This document shows, one piece after another, positions 45,449 to 54,891 of a stretch of 64,000 nt of DNA. Source of the stretch: Thermoplasmatota archaeon (GTDB lineage Archaea > Thermoplasmatota > Thermoplasmata > Thermoplasmatales > Thermoplasmataceae). Positions within the stretch are counted from its first letter, which is position 1, and the number at the start of each line of letters is the position of its first letter. The position numbers were made by a program, and so were the translations under genes. The notes beneath the pieces were generated by a model. The model was not told the DNA's origin and made no database searches. It worked only from the letters and a program-made list of their open reading frames with translations. Where the stretch lies: positions 27,527-91,526 of the forward strand of contig JAMCPG010000021.1 of assembly GCA_023379845.1 (NCBI GenBank), read 5' to 3'.

Positions 45449-48400
45449 CTATTTCCTGGGTCTCTTGATGGCTTTTTTTGCCAGCCCTTTCGCAATATCA
45501 ATGGCTTTTTCCAGCTGCGGATCCTTTCCTGCGAGATAGTCGGATGGCGTATTATCAACCTGTATAGTTGGATCTGTTCCATAATTCTCAACGCCGAAGC
45601 CGACATCGGTGAACCAGAAGGAAAACTCCGGCTGCGTGATCATGGTTCCGTCAACCAGAGTTCTTCTTGGATTTATTCCGACAACTCCGCCCCATGTCCT
45701 TTCACCGATGAGATCGCCCAGCCCCATCAGCTTGAATGAATGCGAAAATATGTCACCATCTGAGCCTGCGTACTCATTCGTTACTGCGACCATCCCGCCG
45801 CTTATTGCATATGATGGATAAGGCAGATATTTTCCCCTTCTCGGTATGTCGAAGCCTATCAGCTTCCTGGAAAGTTTCTCCAGCAGGAGGTGGGAGACAT
45901 GCCCGCCTCCGTTGAACCTCACATCCACGATGAGCGCCGGCTTTTCCCATTCATATATGTACTGGCGGTGGAATTCTGCGAAGCCCTTTGCCATCATGTC
46001 AGGTACGTGTATGTAGCCTGCATCCTTGAACTTCGATCTCACAAACGACCTGTTGCCTTCCACCCAGTCCCTGTATATGATGTTAAGTTCGCTCTTCTGC
46101 GTCTTCACGAAGAACGACATGGACTTCCCTGACCTCCCAACCTGGATCTCAACAAGCGAATCCGCAAGGTTTTCCAGGGCTTTCCCAGGCGGCGTTCCGT
46201 CACCGACCCTGACATGATTGACGGAGATCAGTTCATCACCATTCCTGATATCAACTCCGGGCGCCAGCAGCGGTGATCTTTCGTCCAGGTTTGACGGGTC
46301 CCCGCAGAATATCTTGGCAATGTAGTATCTGCCTTTCCTGTATTCAACCGAGGATCCAATCTTTCCGATCCTGTTATACGAGGATCTGTAGATCTCGCCT
46401 CCCCTCTCATAGCTGTGAGAAGTGCCGGTTTCGCCCTGCATCTCCTTCAGTACATCGGAGAGCTCGAACCTCGAGTTCACATCGTCCACGAAACCCTGGT
46501 ATTTTGTCCTGACGGAATCCCAGAACTTGTTAATCTTCTCCTCCTTCCAGTATTTCTCCTTCATGGTCCTCCAGGTTTCAAAAAACATCTGCTTCCACTC
46601 TTCCCTGGGGTTGATCTCGCACCTGATTCGCCCGAGATCTATTTTCGTGATATCATCCTCATGTGTCTTATTCCTGGAAGCATCTGACTTTGAAAGCGCC
46701 TCAACTTCATGCACGCTGAACCTATCCTTCTTCCTGATAAGCAACCTGCTGCCGTTGCCGGAAACCCGGAATCCGGATATGTCTGTTAAGACAGCTTTTG
46801 CCTTTCCTGTTGTCATATCAAAGAAGAGAAGTTCTCCATCCGATCTCTTCCCGCCCATATTCTTGATAACTCCCTCAACCGGGAAACGAAGCAGCAAAGC
46901 ACCGTCATTTATCGCAGCGATGTTGTGGAACTCGGCGGATTCAACGGGGAGAGGCACTGTCCTGTTCATGATACCTTCAAGGGAAATTTCCTGAAGCACG
47001 GAAGCATCTTTCTTCGACCTGCTGCTCCCAATCCTGTTCCATAACGGAGAGGCCTCTGCAGCATCCAGGGTAACGACAAATGGCTTCGACGCCTTCGGGA
47101 AGCCGAGATCAAAGACAACTTTATCATATATCGGGTCCAGTGCCCTCTCAGAAAGGTAGAAGAGGTACCTGCCGGAAGGATCGAACGATGGAGAGAAATC
47201 AACGGCCGCACTCGATGTGACGGGAGTCTTTCTGCCCGTTTTCAGGTCTATGATGACGATCGAGGAAAGTGGACCTCCTTCAGCTTCCCCTTCGGGATAG
47301 GAAACAGCGATCCACTTTTCCGTCGGGTGCCACGAAATCTCCTCCACAATGCCCATGCTGTTGGTATCCAGGAGCCTGGCCTTTCCCTTCTGGAGATCAA
47401 GAAGGTACAGCTCAAACCGGTTGGTGGAAGCGATCGCAAAGTTTCCAGAAGGGCTCGACGAGAGGATCTCGATTATACCTGCATCCTTGAGGATAGTTCT
47501 CCGCTCCTTTCCGACCATGTAAACGCAATCGCTGCCCGATTCATCGTTTACGACTAGAATATTTCCGGTGCTGCCAGCAAACGTTAGCTGCCTGGATCTT
47601 CCTCCTGTTATGTGGTTTATGTTGCTTACTGGGCCACTGGTGCCTTTCAGCAGAAACGGTTTTCCTCTGACTATGAAGCCGGTTGTATTCCCGTCATGCG
47701 AAAGCGAATATTCCTCAAGGAACGATGAAGGATCTACAAACCTCCTTTCGGCAAACATTCCTGTTACTGGCAGGGAAATCTTCAGTTCGGTGCTGGTATT
47801 CCTGGCGGGGTTAAAGATGAACAGTTTGCCGCCCTTATGGAAGACGGCAACATTTCCATCGCTTCTGAGGTTTCTCGCAAAAAAGTCCTTGAACCTGGTG
47901 TGCTGCTTGAGATCCTTTCCATTCATATTGACGGAGTATATGTTTCCAGTTCCGTCAAGATCCGTGATGAAATAGAGCCTGTTTTTCATGAATACGGGCG
48001 AGTCAATTCCCGCCTCGATCTGGAGGAAAAGGTCATATTTTCCCCTGTTTCCGCGGTCAAAATAGACTTTCCCGCGCAGTCCGCCCCTGTACCTTTTCCA
48101 GTAAGTGAGATCCTCCAAACCGCGAACCAGGAAAGTTCCCTCCCTGGAAGGTATCATGGAGGATGTAGGCCCAAGCTTCAGCTGCTCGTACGCCAGCGTG
48201 TTGACGTCTATTCTGTATGGAAGTGTCTCTCTCATGAATGGCGAACCTTCGTCAGAAACAGCAAGCAATGTTGAATCAGATTCCCAGCAAACAACGTTTG
48301 TGCCGGATGTGCCAAAATAAGTCACGCGCTTAAGATCACCAGACTTCAGCGAGATTACGTAAATTTCTGATATGACGGCATCCGTCCCCTTTGTGGACCT

Positions 48401-48568
48401 GAATGCAACCCTAGTACCGTCAGGTGAAATCCTTGGGCTTGTTATGGTACCTAGATTAGACAGAAGCAGGTGAGGGTTCTTCCCGTCGATATCACATGAC
48501 CAGAGATTGTCTTCAGAAGTGAATACCAATTTATCTTTCAAAACATCCGGGTGCAGCAAGTATGCCAT
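45449..48568 (-). CDS. tri: Tricorn protease
   Basis: This giant cytoplasmic serine protease cuts oligopeptides, such as proteasome products, into di- to tetrapeptides. The 1039 residues contain the N-terminal six- and seven-bladed propellers (many short WD-like strands such as LWSCDIDGKNPHLLL and SPRISPDGTRVAF), a PDZ-like part and two catalytic subdomains. By alignment to my memory of the Thermoplasma enzyme (S745, H746, S965, D966, E1023), the active residues here are S717-H718 (GTSHSYE), S936-D937 (AGSDGD) and E994 (GVENYG). It converges with the peptide-import operon, ending 1 bp from it. TATA box at 48586-48599. Confidence 0.96.
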   Translation of the reverse strand: MAYLLHPDVLKDKLVFTSEDNLWSCDIDGKNPHLLLSNLGTITSPRISPDGTRVAFRSTKGTDAVISEIYVISLKSGDLKRVTYFGTSGTNVVCWESDSTLLAVSDEGSPFMRETLPYRIDVNTLAYEQLKLGPTSSMIPSREGTFLVRGLEDLTYWKRYRGGLRGKVYFDRGNRGKYDLFLQIEAGIDSPVFMKNRLYFITDLDGTGNIYSVNMNGKDLKQHTRFKDFFARNLRSDGNVAVFHKGGKLFIFNPARNTSTELKISLPVTGMFAERRFVDPSSFLEEYSLSHDGNTTGFIVRGKPFLLKGTSGPVSNINHITGGRSRQLTFAGSTGNILVVNDESGSDCVYMVGKERRTILKDAGIIEILSSSPSGNFAIASTNRFELYLLDLQKGKARLLDTNSMGIVEEISWHPTEKWIAVSYPEGEAEGGPLSSIVIIDLKTGRKTPVTSSAAVDFSPSFDPSGRYLFYLSERALDPIYDKVVFDLGFPKASKPFVVTLDAAEASPLWNRIGSSRSKKDASVLQEISLEGIMNRTVPLPVESAEFHNIAAINDGALLLRFPVEGVIKNMGGKRSDGELLFFDMTTGKAKAVLTDISGFRVSGNGSRLLIRKKDRFSVHEVEALSKSDASRNKTHEDDITKIDLGRIRCEINPREEWKQMFFETWRTMKEKYWKEEKINKFWDSVRTKYQGFVDDVNSRFELSDVLKEMQGETGTSHSYERGGEIYRSSYNRIGKIGSSVEYRKGRYYIAKIFCGDPSNLDERSPLLAPGVDIRNGDELISVNHVRVGDGTPPGKALENLADSLVEIQVGRSGKSMSFFVKTQKSELNIIYRDWVEGNRSFVRSKFKDAGYIHVPDMMAKGFAEFHRQYIYEWEKPALIVDVRFNGGGHVSHLLLEKLSRKLIGFDIPRRGKYLPYPSYAISGGMVAVTNEYAGSDGDIFSHSFKLMGLGDLIGERTWGGVVGINPRRTLVDGTMITQPEFSFWFTDVGFGVENYGTDPTIQVDNTPSDYLAGKDPQLEKAIDIAKGLAKKAIKRPRK

Positions 48569-48585
48569 ATGGGGTTAATTTCTTG

Positions 48586-48599
48586 AATAATATTAAAGA
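48586..48599 (-). promoter_or_regulatory. TATA box of the tricorn gene
   Basis: TCTTTAATATTATT on the minus strand is centred about 25 bp before the ATG at 48568, as for a leaderless transcript. Confidence 0.5.
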
Positions 48600-48714
48600 A
48601 TAGTGCATCTCATGCAATCTTTCCTCATGTCTCCGGTGCTATCATTCATGGCATCTGAAAAAGCCCAGGGACAGATTTTTTTAGGAAAGAGAACATTCTT
48701 CTAATTCCCAGCGA

Positions 48715-50001
48715 TTGCGTGGATCAAATTCATTCATGCTCAACAAAACACTCATAACGATAAGATCCTTCGTTGTCTCTGCCGGGGCAACAGCCGCAAG
48801 CTCATTCGTGGGCGTATATGGCGTCTACCTGGGGGCATCTGCAGTTATGATGGGCTGGCTGCAGTCATCTTCCAATGCACTTTCAAACGGCGGGCAGCTG
48901 CTTTGGGGAAAGCTCAGCGATTCCGTGGGGCGAAGGCGTCCATTCCTTCTCGGAGGCAGCATTGCTCTCGCCTTGCTTTGGTATTTCATGGGCGTCGTTC
49001 GTACACCACTTGAGCTTATAATTGTGTATGCTGCAATCTCCCTCTTTGCATCGCTCATCACCGTTAACTGGTTCTCCCTTATTGCGGATCAGACAGACTC
49101 GACAACGCGGGGAAGATTCCTTGCAGTTATCAACATACTCAGCTCGATTGGAACAATAATTTCGCTATTTGTCATGACGTTCCTGTTCAGCGGAGCCGTA
49201 ACAAACGATATACGGATACCTTTCTTTGCCGCAGCAGGTTCTTATGTAATATCCGGAATCCTGATGAGTTCGCTAGACGAAAAGAAGAGGGAAAGGCTCG
49301 CTCCAACCCATCTGAGGGCAACGATCAGGAATCTCAAGAGTCATCCGCTATTCTACAGGTATTTCATTGCAACCAATATACAGGGAATATTCTGGTCCAT
49401 GGCATGGCCGATGTTTCCAATCACGATAGTGAGCGTGATGCACTTCACCTTGACAAATGTCGCGTTTCTGACAATAGCTTCCCTTGGAACTACCATCATG
49501 ATCCAGTATTTCCTCGGTCGCATCACTGACAGGGTTAACAGGCCGCCACTTATCTTCGCCAACCGCGTTCTCCTCAGCGCAATCCCTCTCCTCTACGCAT
49601 TCTTCTCCACTTTCAATGAATTCATCATACTTGAGGTGTACAGCGGAATCCTAGGATCAATACAGAACGTGGTGATGAACTCGTACCTGCTGGATGTGAT
49701 ACCGCAGGAGAGAAAGGCGGAATACCTTTCGATTATCAATGGCTTCAACGGCGTCATATACCTTACCGGTGCACTGATAGGAGGGTACCTCCTAGAGATC
49801 ATGATAGCCCATTTTCCTCTCTATCTTGCTCTCGTATACTCATACAGCATAGTCTTTGCGGGACGGTTCGCATCCTCCTTCATGTTTGTGCACCTGAAAG
49901 AGCCGGAGCAGAGGGGGCGCACACCGCTGTCGCTATACTCCCTTCTATACCGGCCGAAACAACCCGGGAACCCTTCGGGAGGAACGCTAAGGTTCCGTTG
50001 A
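48715..50001 (+). CDS. MFS transporter
   Basis: This 428-residue protein has about twelve helices. Between helices 2 and 3 it has GKLSDSVGRRRPFLLGG, the major-facilitator loop signature. A weaker copy, GRITDRVNRPPLIF, lies in the second half. The start could be TTG 48715, about 30 bp below the T-rich element at 48674-48685, or ATG 48736. The substrate is unknown. It precedes a second MFS gene by 95 bp. Confidence 0.85.
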   Translation: MRGSNSFMLNKTLITIRSFVVSAGATAASSFVGVYGVYLGASAVMMGWLQSSSNALSNGGQLLWGKLSDSVGRRRPFLLGGSIALALLWYFMGVVRTPLELIIVYAAISLFASLITVNWFSLIADQTDSTTRGRFLAVINILSSIGTIISLFVMTFLFSGAVTNDIRIPFFAAAGSYVISGILMSSLDEKKRERLAPTHLRATIRNLKSHPLFYRYFIATNIQGIFWSMAWPMFPITIVSVMHFTLTNVAFLTIASLGTTIMIQYFLGRITDRVNRPPLIFANRVLLSAIPLLYAFFSTFNEFIILEVYSGILGSIQNVVMNSYLLDVIPQERKAEYLSIINGFNGVIYLTGALIGGYLLEIMIAHFPLYLALVYSYSIVFAGRFASSFMFVHLKEPEQRGRTPLSLYSLLYRPKQPGNPSGGTLRFR

Positions 50002-50066
50002 TATTGACATGACGGCAATCCATGATCTCTGCGCTGGTTTGAAAGGATGATTCATGCGGTCCGTAA

Positions 50067-50078
50067 TGTTTATTAAAC
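50067..50078 (+). promoter_or_regulatory. TATA box of the second MFS gene
   Basis: TGTTTATTAAAC is centred 25 bp before the GTG at 50097 and is itself nearly palindromic. Confidence 0.5.
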
Positions 50079-50096
50079 GTCATATTTTCCGATAAA

Positions 50097-51257
50097 GTGA
50101 AGCTCCGGTTCCACGTCAACGTCTACCTGCTCGCTTTTTCCGCCTTCTTCGCGGACATGGGTTACCAGATCGTTGTTGGTGGATTATCTGTATTCATTGT
50201 GCTTGTGCTTCATGCACCAATCTGGGTATTTGCCGTCATAGAAGCTGTCAGTTACGGCATCGGTGCCCTCTTTGCATATGCTGGCGGCATTCTTGCGGAC
50301 AGATATGGCGCAAAGAGGATATCGGTTATCGGGAATTCCCTCATACCGGTGCTCTCGTTCACCGGCCTTTTCAGGAACTACGCGCTTGCGGGATCGGCGT
50401 ACGTGACAGGATGGTGGTCAAGGAACTTCCGCTCGCCGCCAAGACGGGTGCTCCTCGTTGAATCCACGACAAAGGAGAACAGGAGCAGGGCATTCGGCCT
50501 TCTTCATGGCCTAGATGTTGGCGGAGGCGTCATAGCTTCGATACTCCTGATCTCGTTATACCTGCTTGGTTTGCCCTTTTCAACAATCTTCCTTGTATCG
50601 ATAGCTCCCCTCATAGTTTCGACGCTTCTCATTGTTGCAACCAGGCCGACTGTCCGGGAAAGGGATGAACCTCCGCAGGAGAGGCGCACGGAGGCTCGAG
50701 CCATGACGGGTATAATGATAGCGACGGCTCTGTTCGGGTTCAGCTATTACAGCATCGGTTTTCCCATTCTCACGGCGGCAACAACAAGCTCAATAGCGTA
50801 CGGACTGCTCGTCTATCCGGTTTTCATGAGCGTATCGGCCGCAGGCGGCTTCATTTACAGCAGGATCCGGACAAGGAGGGAGATAAGGCAGCTGGGCCTC
50901 TTCGGATATGCCCTGGCGGGGTTCGGTGCACTTGGGATCCTGCTTGTCCTTGCATACCATGCTGATATGGCCTTCTATTATGCATCAGTTGCGATCCTGG
51001 GACTAGGCACGGCATCGGTGGAGACATATGAGCCTTCAATAATATCAAAAATAGCAAAGGGATCTTCCGCAGGCAGGGGAATGGGTATGCTCTCGGTCTT
51101 CAGGAGCATTGGCATGTTCTCCGGGAATCTTGTATTCGGTCTCCTGTATTTCTTCATATCGAGCGAATACTCATACGGATATGCAGCGGCCGTCGCATTT
51201 GCCGGAGCTGCAATCGTCCTTGTGGCAGGAAGATCGTACGGGCGAAAATCCGCTTAG
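50097..51257 (+). CDS. MFS transporter
   Basis: This 386-residue protein has about eleven or twelve helices and the loop signature GGILADRYGAKRISVIG between helices 2 and 3. It is not closely similar to the MFS gene just upstream, so the pair is not a recent duplication. The GTG start sits 25 bp below its own TATA box, indicating separate leaderless transcription. Codon use looks GC-richer (RSPPRRVLLVE, RPTVRERDEPPQERRTEAR) than in the 57-60 kb region. The substrate is unknown. Its end overlaps the convergent mqnE gene by 4 bp. Confidence 0.85.
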   Translation: MKLRFHVNVYLLAFSAFFADMGYQIVVGGLSVFIVLVLHAPIWVFAVIEAVSYGIGALFAYAGGILADRYGAKRISVIGNSLIPVLSFTGLFRNYALAGSAYVTGWWSRNFRSPPRRVLLVESTTKENRSRAFGLLHGLDVGGGVIASILLISLYLLGLPFSTIFLVSIAPLIVSTLLIVATRPTVRERDEPPQERRTEARAMTGIMIATALFGFSYYSIGFPILTAATTSSIAYGLLVYPVFMSVSAAGGFIYSRIRTRREIRQLGLFGYALAGFGALGILLVLAYHADMAFYYASVAILGLGTASVETYEPSIISKIAKGSSAGRGMGMLSVFRSIGMFSGNLVFGLLYFFISSEYSYGYAAAVAFAGAAIVLVAGRSYGRKSA

Positions 51258-52369
51258 GCGTACCTGATTATGTTGTAGAATGTGTCCCTCTGAACCGGTA
51301 TCTTTCCTGCGGACAGGATTATCTGGTCAAGTTCGCTGGTAAAGGTCTTGTCCTTCCGGTCGGTTGCACCGAATATCTTCTCGCTGAATGCTGTACCGAC
51401 TAAATCGTTGCCTCCGCCTCTCAGTGCAAGCTGCGCCGTAAGCTTCCCGAGCGCGACCCAGTAAACGCTCACATTCTTTATGGCCGCCCCGGCGATTATT
51501 CTCGCCAGAGATATGACGTCAAGATCCTTCCTGCCCGACGCCTCATTCCTGACCTTGCCTGATCTCTGGAGCGGCGTGTTCTCAAGGCTGAACTTGAGCG
51601 GTATAATGGATATGAATCCAGGCTGCTCTAGCTGGTTATCCCTCAACCTGACAAAATGATCTATGATGTGGTCATAGTTCTCCACATGCCCATATGTTAT
51701 CGTGGAATTTCCCTTCATTCCAAGCTTATGGATGATCTTTGCATCCTCCAGCCACTTCTCGCCTGATATCTTTTCCTTCGTTGTTATCTGTGCTCGTACG
51801 GAGGCGTCGAATATCTCGGCTCCTCCACCGGTATGTGCATCAACACCGGCGTCCATGAGACGGTTCACCACCTCTGTCAAGGAGTTTCCTGTCGTGCGGG
51901 CGATGAAATCTATTTCTGGAATGGTGAGCGCCTTGAGGGTGGCCTCCGGTATCTCTTCCTTTATCGCCCTGAATATGGTCTCGTAATATTCCATGGGAAG
52001 GTACGGATTGAAGCCGCCTACTACATGTATTTCGGTTGCGTGATGCTCCCTTGCCTTCCTTGCCTCTCGCCTGACATCATCCTCGGAAAGTTCGTAACCC
52101 TTGTCAGTTCGGCCTTTCAGTTTTGCCGGCACATAGAAGGCGCATATCGGGCAAGAAGCCGCACAATAGTTTGAGTAGTTTATGTTATACGATACGGCGT
52201 ATCCGACCGTGTTGCCAGCCTGCAGCGATGCTAGAGAATCCGCAAGCATCAATCTGTCATGAAAGGAGAGATCCTGCATTATTTCGGCAGCATCCTTCCG
52301 TGAAATTTTGTTGTTACCGGCTATCTGGTCCTGCCAGTAGCCAATGTCATACATCATTCCCTCTTCCAT
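51254..52369 (-). CDS. mqnE: Radical SAM aminofutalosine synthase-like protein (MqnE)
   Basis: In the futalosine menaquinone pathway MqnE joins 3-(1-carboxyvinyloxy)benzoate to SAM-derived adenosine. The 371-residue protein has the [4Fe-4S] motif CAASCPIC (C69, C73, C76). Family blocks are TEIHVVGGFNPYLPMEYYE, LKALTIPEIDFIAR, GGGAEIFDASVRAQI, TITYGHVEN, and IPLKFSLENTPL, where MqnE has FIPLxFxPxNT. MqnC-like enzymes instead have a W before P. It is divergent from mqnC, with about 175 bp between starts. CofH is a related alternative, but the GGGAEIF and HVVGG blocks favour the menaquinone group. Confidence 0.82.
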   Translation of the reverse strand: MEEGMMYDIGYWQDQIAGNNKISRKDAAEIMQDLSFHDRLMLADSLASLQAGNTVGYAVSYNINYSNYCAASCPICAFYVPAKLKGRTDKGYELSEDDVRREARKAREHHATEIHVVGGFNPYLPMEYYETIFRAIKEEIPEATLKALTIPEIDFIARTTGNSLTEVVNRLMDAGVDAHTGGGAEIFDASVRAQITTKEKISGEKWLEDAKIIHKLGMKGNSTITYGHVENYDHIIDHFVRLRDNQLEQPGFISIIPLKFSLENTPLQRSGKVRNEASGRKDLDVISLARIIAGAAIKNVSVYWVALGKLTAQLALRGGGNDLVGTAFSEKIFGATDRKDKTFTSELDQIILSAGKIPVQRDTFYNIIRYA

Positions 52370-52515
52370 GCCAAGTAATTGGAAACCGAGTTATAACCAT
52401 TTGTCAATGATAACATGCAGGAAATGGTAATTGAAGCCATAATCCGGGCAGGCTGATCCTCCTGTTTTTATGTGGTGAAAAGAATGAGTTATCATGGGAA
52501 TCATGAGATCTAAAA

Positions 52516-52526
52516 AGATTATTAAC
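52516..52526 (+). promoter_or_regulatory. TATA box of mqnC-truD
   Basis: AGATTATTAAC lies about 25 bp before the GTG at 52546. A separate minus-strand TATA (GGTTATAACT, near 52391-52400) serves mqnE. Confidence 0.45.
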
Positions 52527-52545
52527 GAATCAGCAATGTTGAAGG

Positions 52546-53652
52546 GTGCTATCTGCGCAGACGACAAGATCAGAAATAGAGGACAAGATCAGGAACAACG
52601 AAACGCTTTCAGCAGAAGATGTCACTTACCTGTATGACGTAGCGGACATAAACTGGCTTGGCGGCCTTTCCAGGGAGATTGCCGACGGGATATCCGGGAA
52701 CCATGTCTCGTTTGTTTCGAACCTCATCCTGAACTATACGAACATATGCAATGTGAGATGCAAGTTCTGTGCTTTCTACCGTACGGGCAGTGAAAGCGAC
52801 GCCTACACGATGACAGAGGATCAGGTTGTGCAGGAGATAGCAAAGTTTTACGATGCATTCGACATCCGCCAGCTCCTTATCCAGGGCGGGGTGAATCCAT
52901 CCCTGCCTCCAGAATATTATTTCTCCCTCTTTGCCCGAATAAGGAAGGAGTTTCCGAAGATAGGCATACATGGCCTTTCAACATCCGAAATATCGTTCAT
53001 AGCAAAGAAGGCAAAGCTGAGCGTGAAGGATCTCCTGATTGAGCTCAGGAGGAGCGGACTTGAGACCATTCCCGGCGCAGGTGCAGAGATCTTTGATTCC
53101 GCTGTCAGGAAGAAGCTCGGGCGCCCCATCAACTCCGGCAGGGAGTGGCTCTCCATAATGGAGGAGGCGCACAAGCTTGGCATTCGCACCTCATCGACCA
53201 TGATGTTCGGTCATGTGGAGTCAAGCAAAGACAAGGCAGATCACCTTCTTTCCATTCTCGAACTGCAGAAGAAATATCATGGATTCCTTTCATTCACGCC
53301 ATGGAACTTTGAGCCGGGCAACACACAGCTCGAAAGGGAGGGACTCGTTCTCGAGAGAACCGGTGGTCTTGACGTCGTCAGGAACATTGCGATTGCGCGG
53401 CTTGTTTTCAGGTCTGATCTTCCTGTGATCCAGTCTTCATGGCTGACCAACGGCATAAGCATGGGGCAGCTCGCCATCATGTATGGCGCCAATGATTGGG
53501 GCGGAACGATATATGATGAGAAGGTTATTCCCGCAACGGGTAAGCAGGTGGGAAACCTCAGGAAAGAGATAATCATCGGTGCGGTGCAACAGCTTGGCAT
53601 GGTGCCGGTGGAGAGGGACAACCTGTACCGGACTGTCAAGATATATGATTGA
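52546..53652 (+). CDS. mqnC: Dehypoxanthine futalosine cyclase (MqnC)
   Basis: MqnC is the radical SAM enzyme that cyclises dehypoxanthine futalosine in menaquinone synthesis. The 368-residue protein has CNVRCKFC (C68, C72, C75) and LLIQGGVNPSLPPEYYFS. GAGAEIFDSAVRKKL, MMFGHVES, FTPWNFEPGNTQLE and IQSSWLTNGISMGQLAIMYGANDWGGTIYDEKVIPATG-like C-terminal blocks follow. The PWNFxPGNT and QSSW segments distinguish MqnC from MqnE. The start is GTG 52546, leaderless below its TATA box. It overlaps truD by 8 bp. Together with the divergent mqnE it supports menaquinone as the organism's quinone. Confidence 0.88.
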   Translation: MLSAQTTRSEIEDKIRNNETLSAEDVTYLYDVADINWLGGLSREIADGISGNHVSFVSNLILNYTNICNVRCKFCAFYRTGSESDAYTMTEDQVVQEIAKFYDAFDIRQLLIQGGVNPSLPPEYYFSLFARIRKEFPKIGIHGLSTSEISFIAKKAKLSVKDLLIELRRSGLETIPGAGAEIFDSAVRKKLGRPINSGREWLSIMEEAHKLGIRTSSTMMFGHVESSKDKADHLLSILELQKKYHGFLSFTPWNFEPGNTQLEREGLVLERTGGLDVVRNIAIARLVFRSDLPVIQSSWLTNGISMGQLAIMYGANDWGGTIYDEKVIPATGKQVGNLRKEIIIGAVQQLGMVPVERDNLYRTVKIYD

Positions 53653-54880
53653 TGACCGCACAGCGGGTATTCTCTGCTACCTGACTCATGGAAAGGGCAT
53701 CCAGGGAAGCTTCAAGGAGTCTGCGGAAGATTTTATTGTCGAGGAGCTTCCATCCGGGCTCTCGGAAGATCCAAAAGGCAAATACCTGATACTCCAGGTC
53801 CGGCTGAGGAACTGGGAAACGAACAAGTTCCTGATCTACCTGAGCAGGATTTTCGGCGTGAGCAGGAAGAGGATCACATATGCGGGCACAAAGGATCGCG
53901 TTGGGGTAACGACGCAGTATTTCTGCATAAACACGCCTGTGGACGCTCCGGAGATTGGGCTTGACGATGTAACTATAACTAGAAAGTTCCGGTCCAACCA
54001 GATGCTTCGCCTTGGCGATCTTGCAGGAAACAGGTTCATTGTCAATCTCCACGTTGAAGCGGACGATGAGATAAACGCACTGAACAGGGAAATAGATGAC
54101 CTTGGAGGATTTCCAAATTTCTTTGCCTACCAGAGATTTGGATCACGCAGGCCCATAACGCACATCGTTGGGAAATATATTCTGAAGAGGGATTTCAGGT
54201 CAGCCGTCATGGAGTACCTGTGCGATCCCTCCTTTGACAACGAGGATTACAGGAAGAACGTCTACGATACACAGGATTTCAAGGCTGCGCTGAAGGAATA
54301 TCCGCAGAACCTGATGTATGAAAGGGCAATCCTCCAGCACATGGTCGAGTCAGGTAACTTTGACACAGCCTTCGGGGTGCTCCCCAAGAACCTGCAGATC
54401 ATGTTCGTTCATGCATACCAGTCGTATCTCTTCAACCTCGCCCTCTCAGGGAGGATAGGATCAGATGGATCGCTATCAACGGTGCATGAGGGCGACATAT
54501 TCACCGAGGTTGATGGCCTCTTCAACTCCAGGGGAGAGCCCAGGACCGTGAATTCCGTCAATCGTTCAATGATAGAGAAATCCGTGCATGAGGATCGCCT
54601 CAGGATCATGATACCGCTTCCCGGCTATGACACCGACATGAAGGCGATCGAGACGGAGACGCTCATGCATGATGAGCTGGAGAAGGAGGGCATAAGCCCC
54701 CAGGACTTCAGGATAACATCCCACCCGGAACTCAGTTCCTCAGGCACTTACAGGGTGATAGCGGCAAGGCCAGTTGATCTGCTCGTCAGCAAAGGCATCC
54801 TGGATTTCAAGCTCGGAAGAGGGATGTATGCCACATCGTACCTGAGGGAAATAATGAAGGAGAATATGGATCACAGGTAG
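53645..54880 (+). CDS. truD: tRNA pseudouridine synthase D
   Basis: TruD makes pseudouridine at position 13 of tRNAs. The ATG at 53645 gives 411 residues starting MIDDRTAGILCYLTHGKG; the open frame extends upstream but only inside mqnC. Motifs are FKESAEDFIVEELP, the catalytic Asp in AGTKDRVGVTTQ (D84), NFFAYQRFGSRRPITH, and FVHAYQSYLFNLAL. This archaeal form carries the usual inserted middle domain (about residues 170-330). The 8 bp overlap with mqnC couples its translation to that gene, although the functions are unrelated. Confidence 0.93.
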   Translation: MIDDRTAGILCYLTHGKGIQGSFKESAEDFIVEELPSGLSEDPKGKYLILQVRLRNWETNKFLIYLSRIFGVSRKRITYAGTKDRVGVTTQYFCINTPVDAPEIGLDDVTITRKFRSNQMLRLGDLAGNRFIVNLHVEADDEINALNREIDDLGGFPNFFAYQRFGSRRPITHIVGKYILKRDFRSAVMEYLCDPSFDNEDYRKNVYDTQDFKAALKEYPQNLMYERAILQHMVESGNFDTAFGVLPKNLQIMFVHAYQSYLFNLALSGRIGSDGSLSTVHEGDIFTEVDGLFNSRGEPRTVNSVNRSMIEKSVHEDRLRIMIPLPGYDTDMKAIETETLMHDELEKEGISPQDFRITSHPELSSSGTYRVIAARPVDLLVSKGILDFKLGRGMYATSYLREIMKENMDHR

Positions 54881-54891
54881 TCGTGAGCAGT

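Noticed and set aside
45449..48568. Many open frames of 60-190 codons on the plus strand opposite the tricorn gene
   Set aside because: They are shadows of a well-supported minus-strand gene and show no motifs.
51254..53652. CofG/CofH pair for F420 synthesis
   Set aside because: The GGGAEIF, HVVGG, PWNFxPGNT and QSSW blocks fit MqnE and MqnC better than CofH and CofG.
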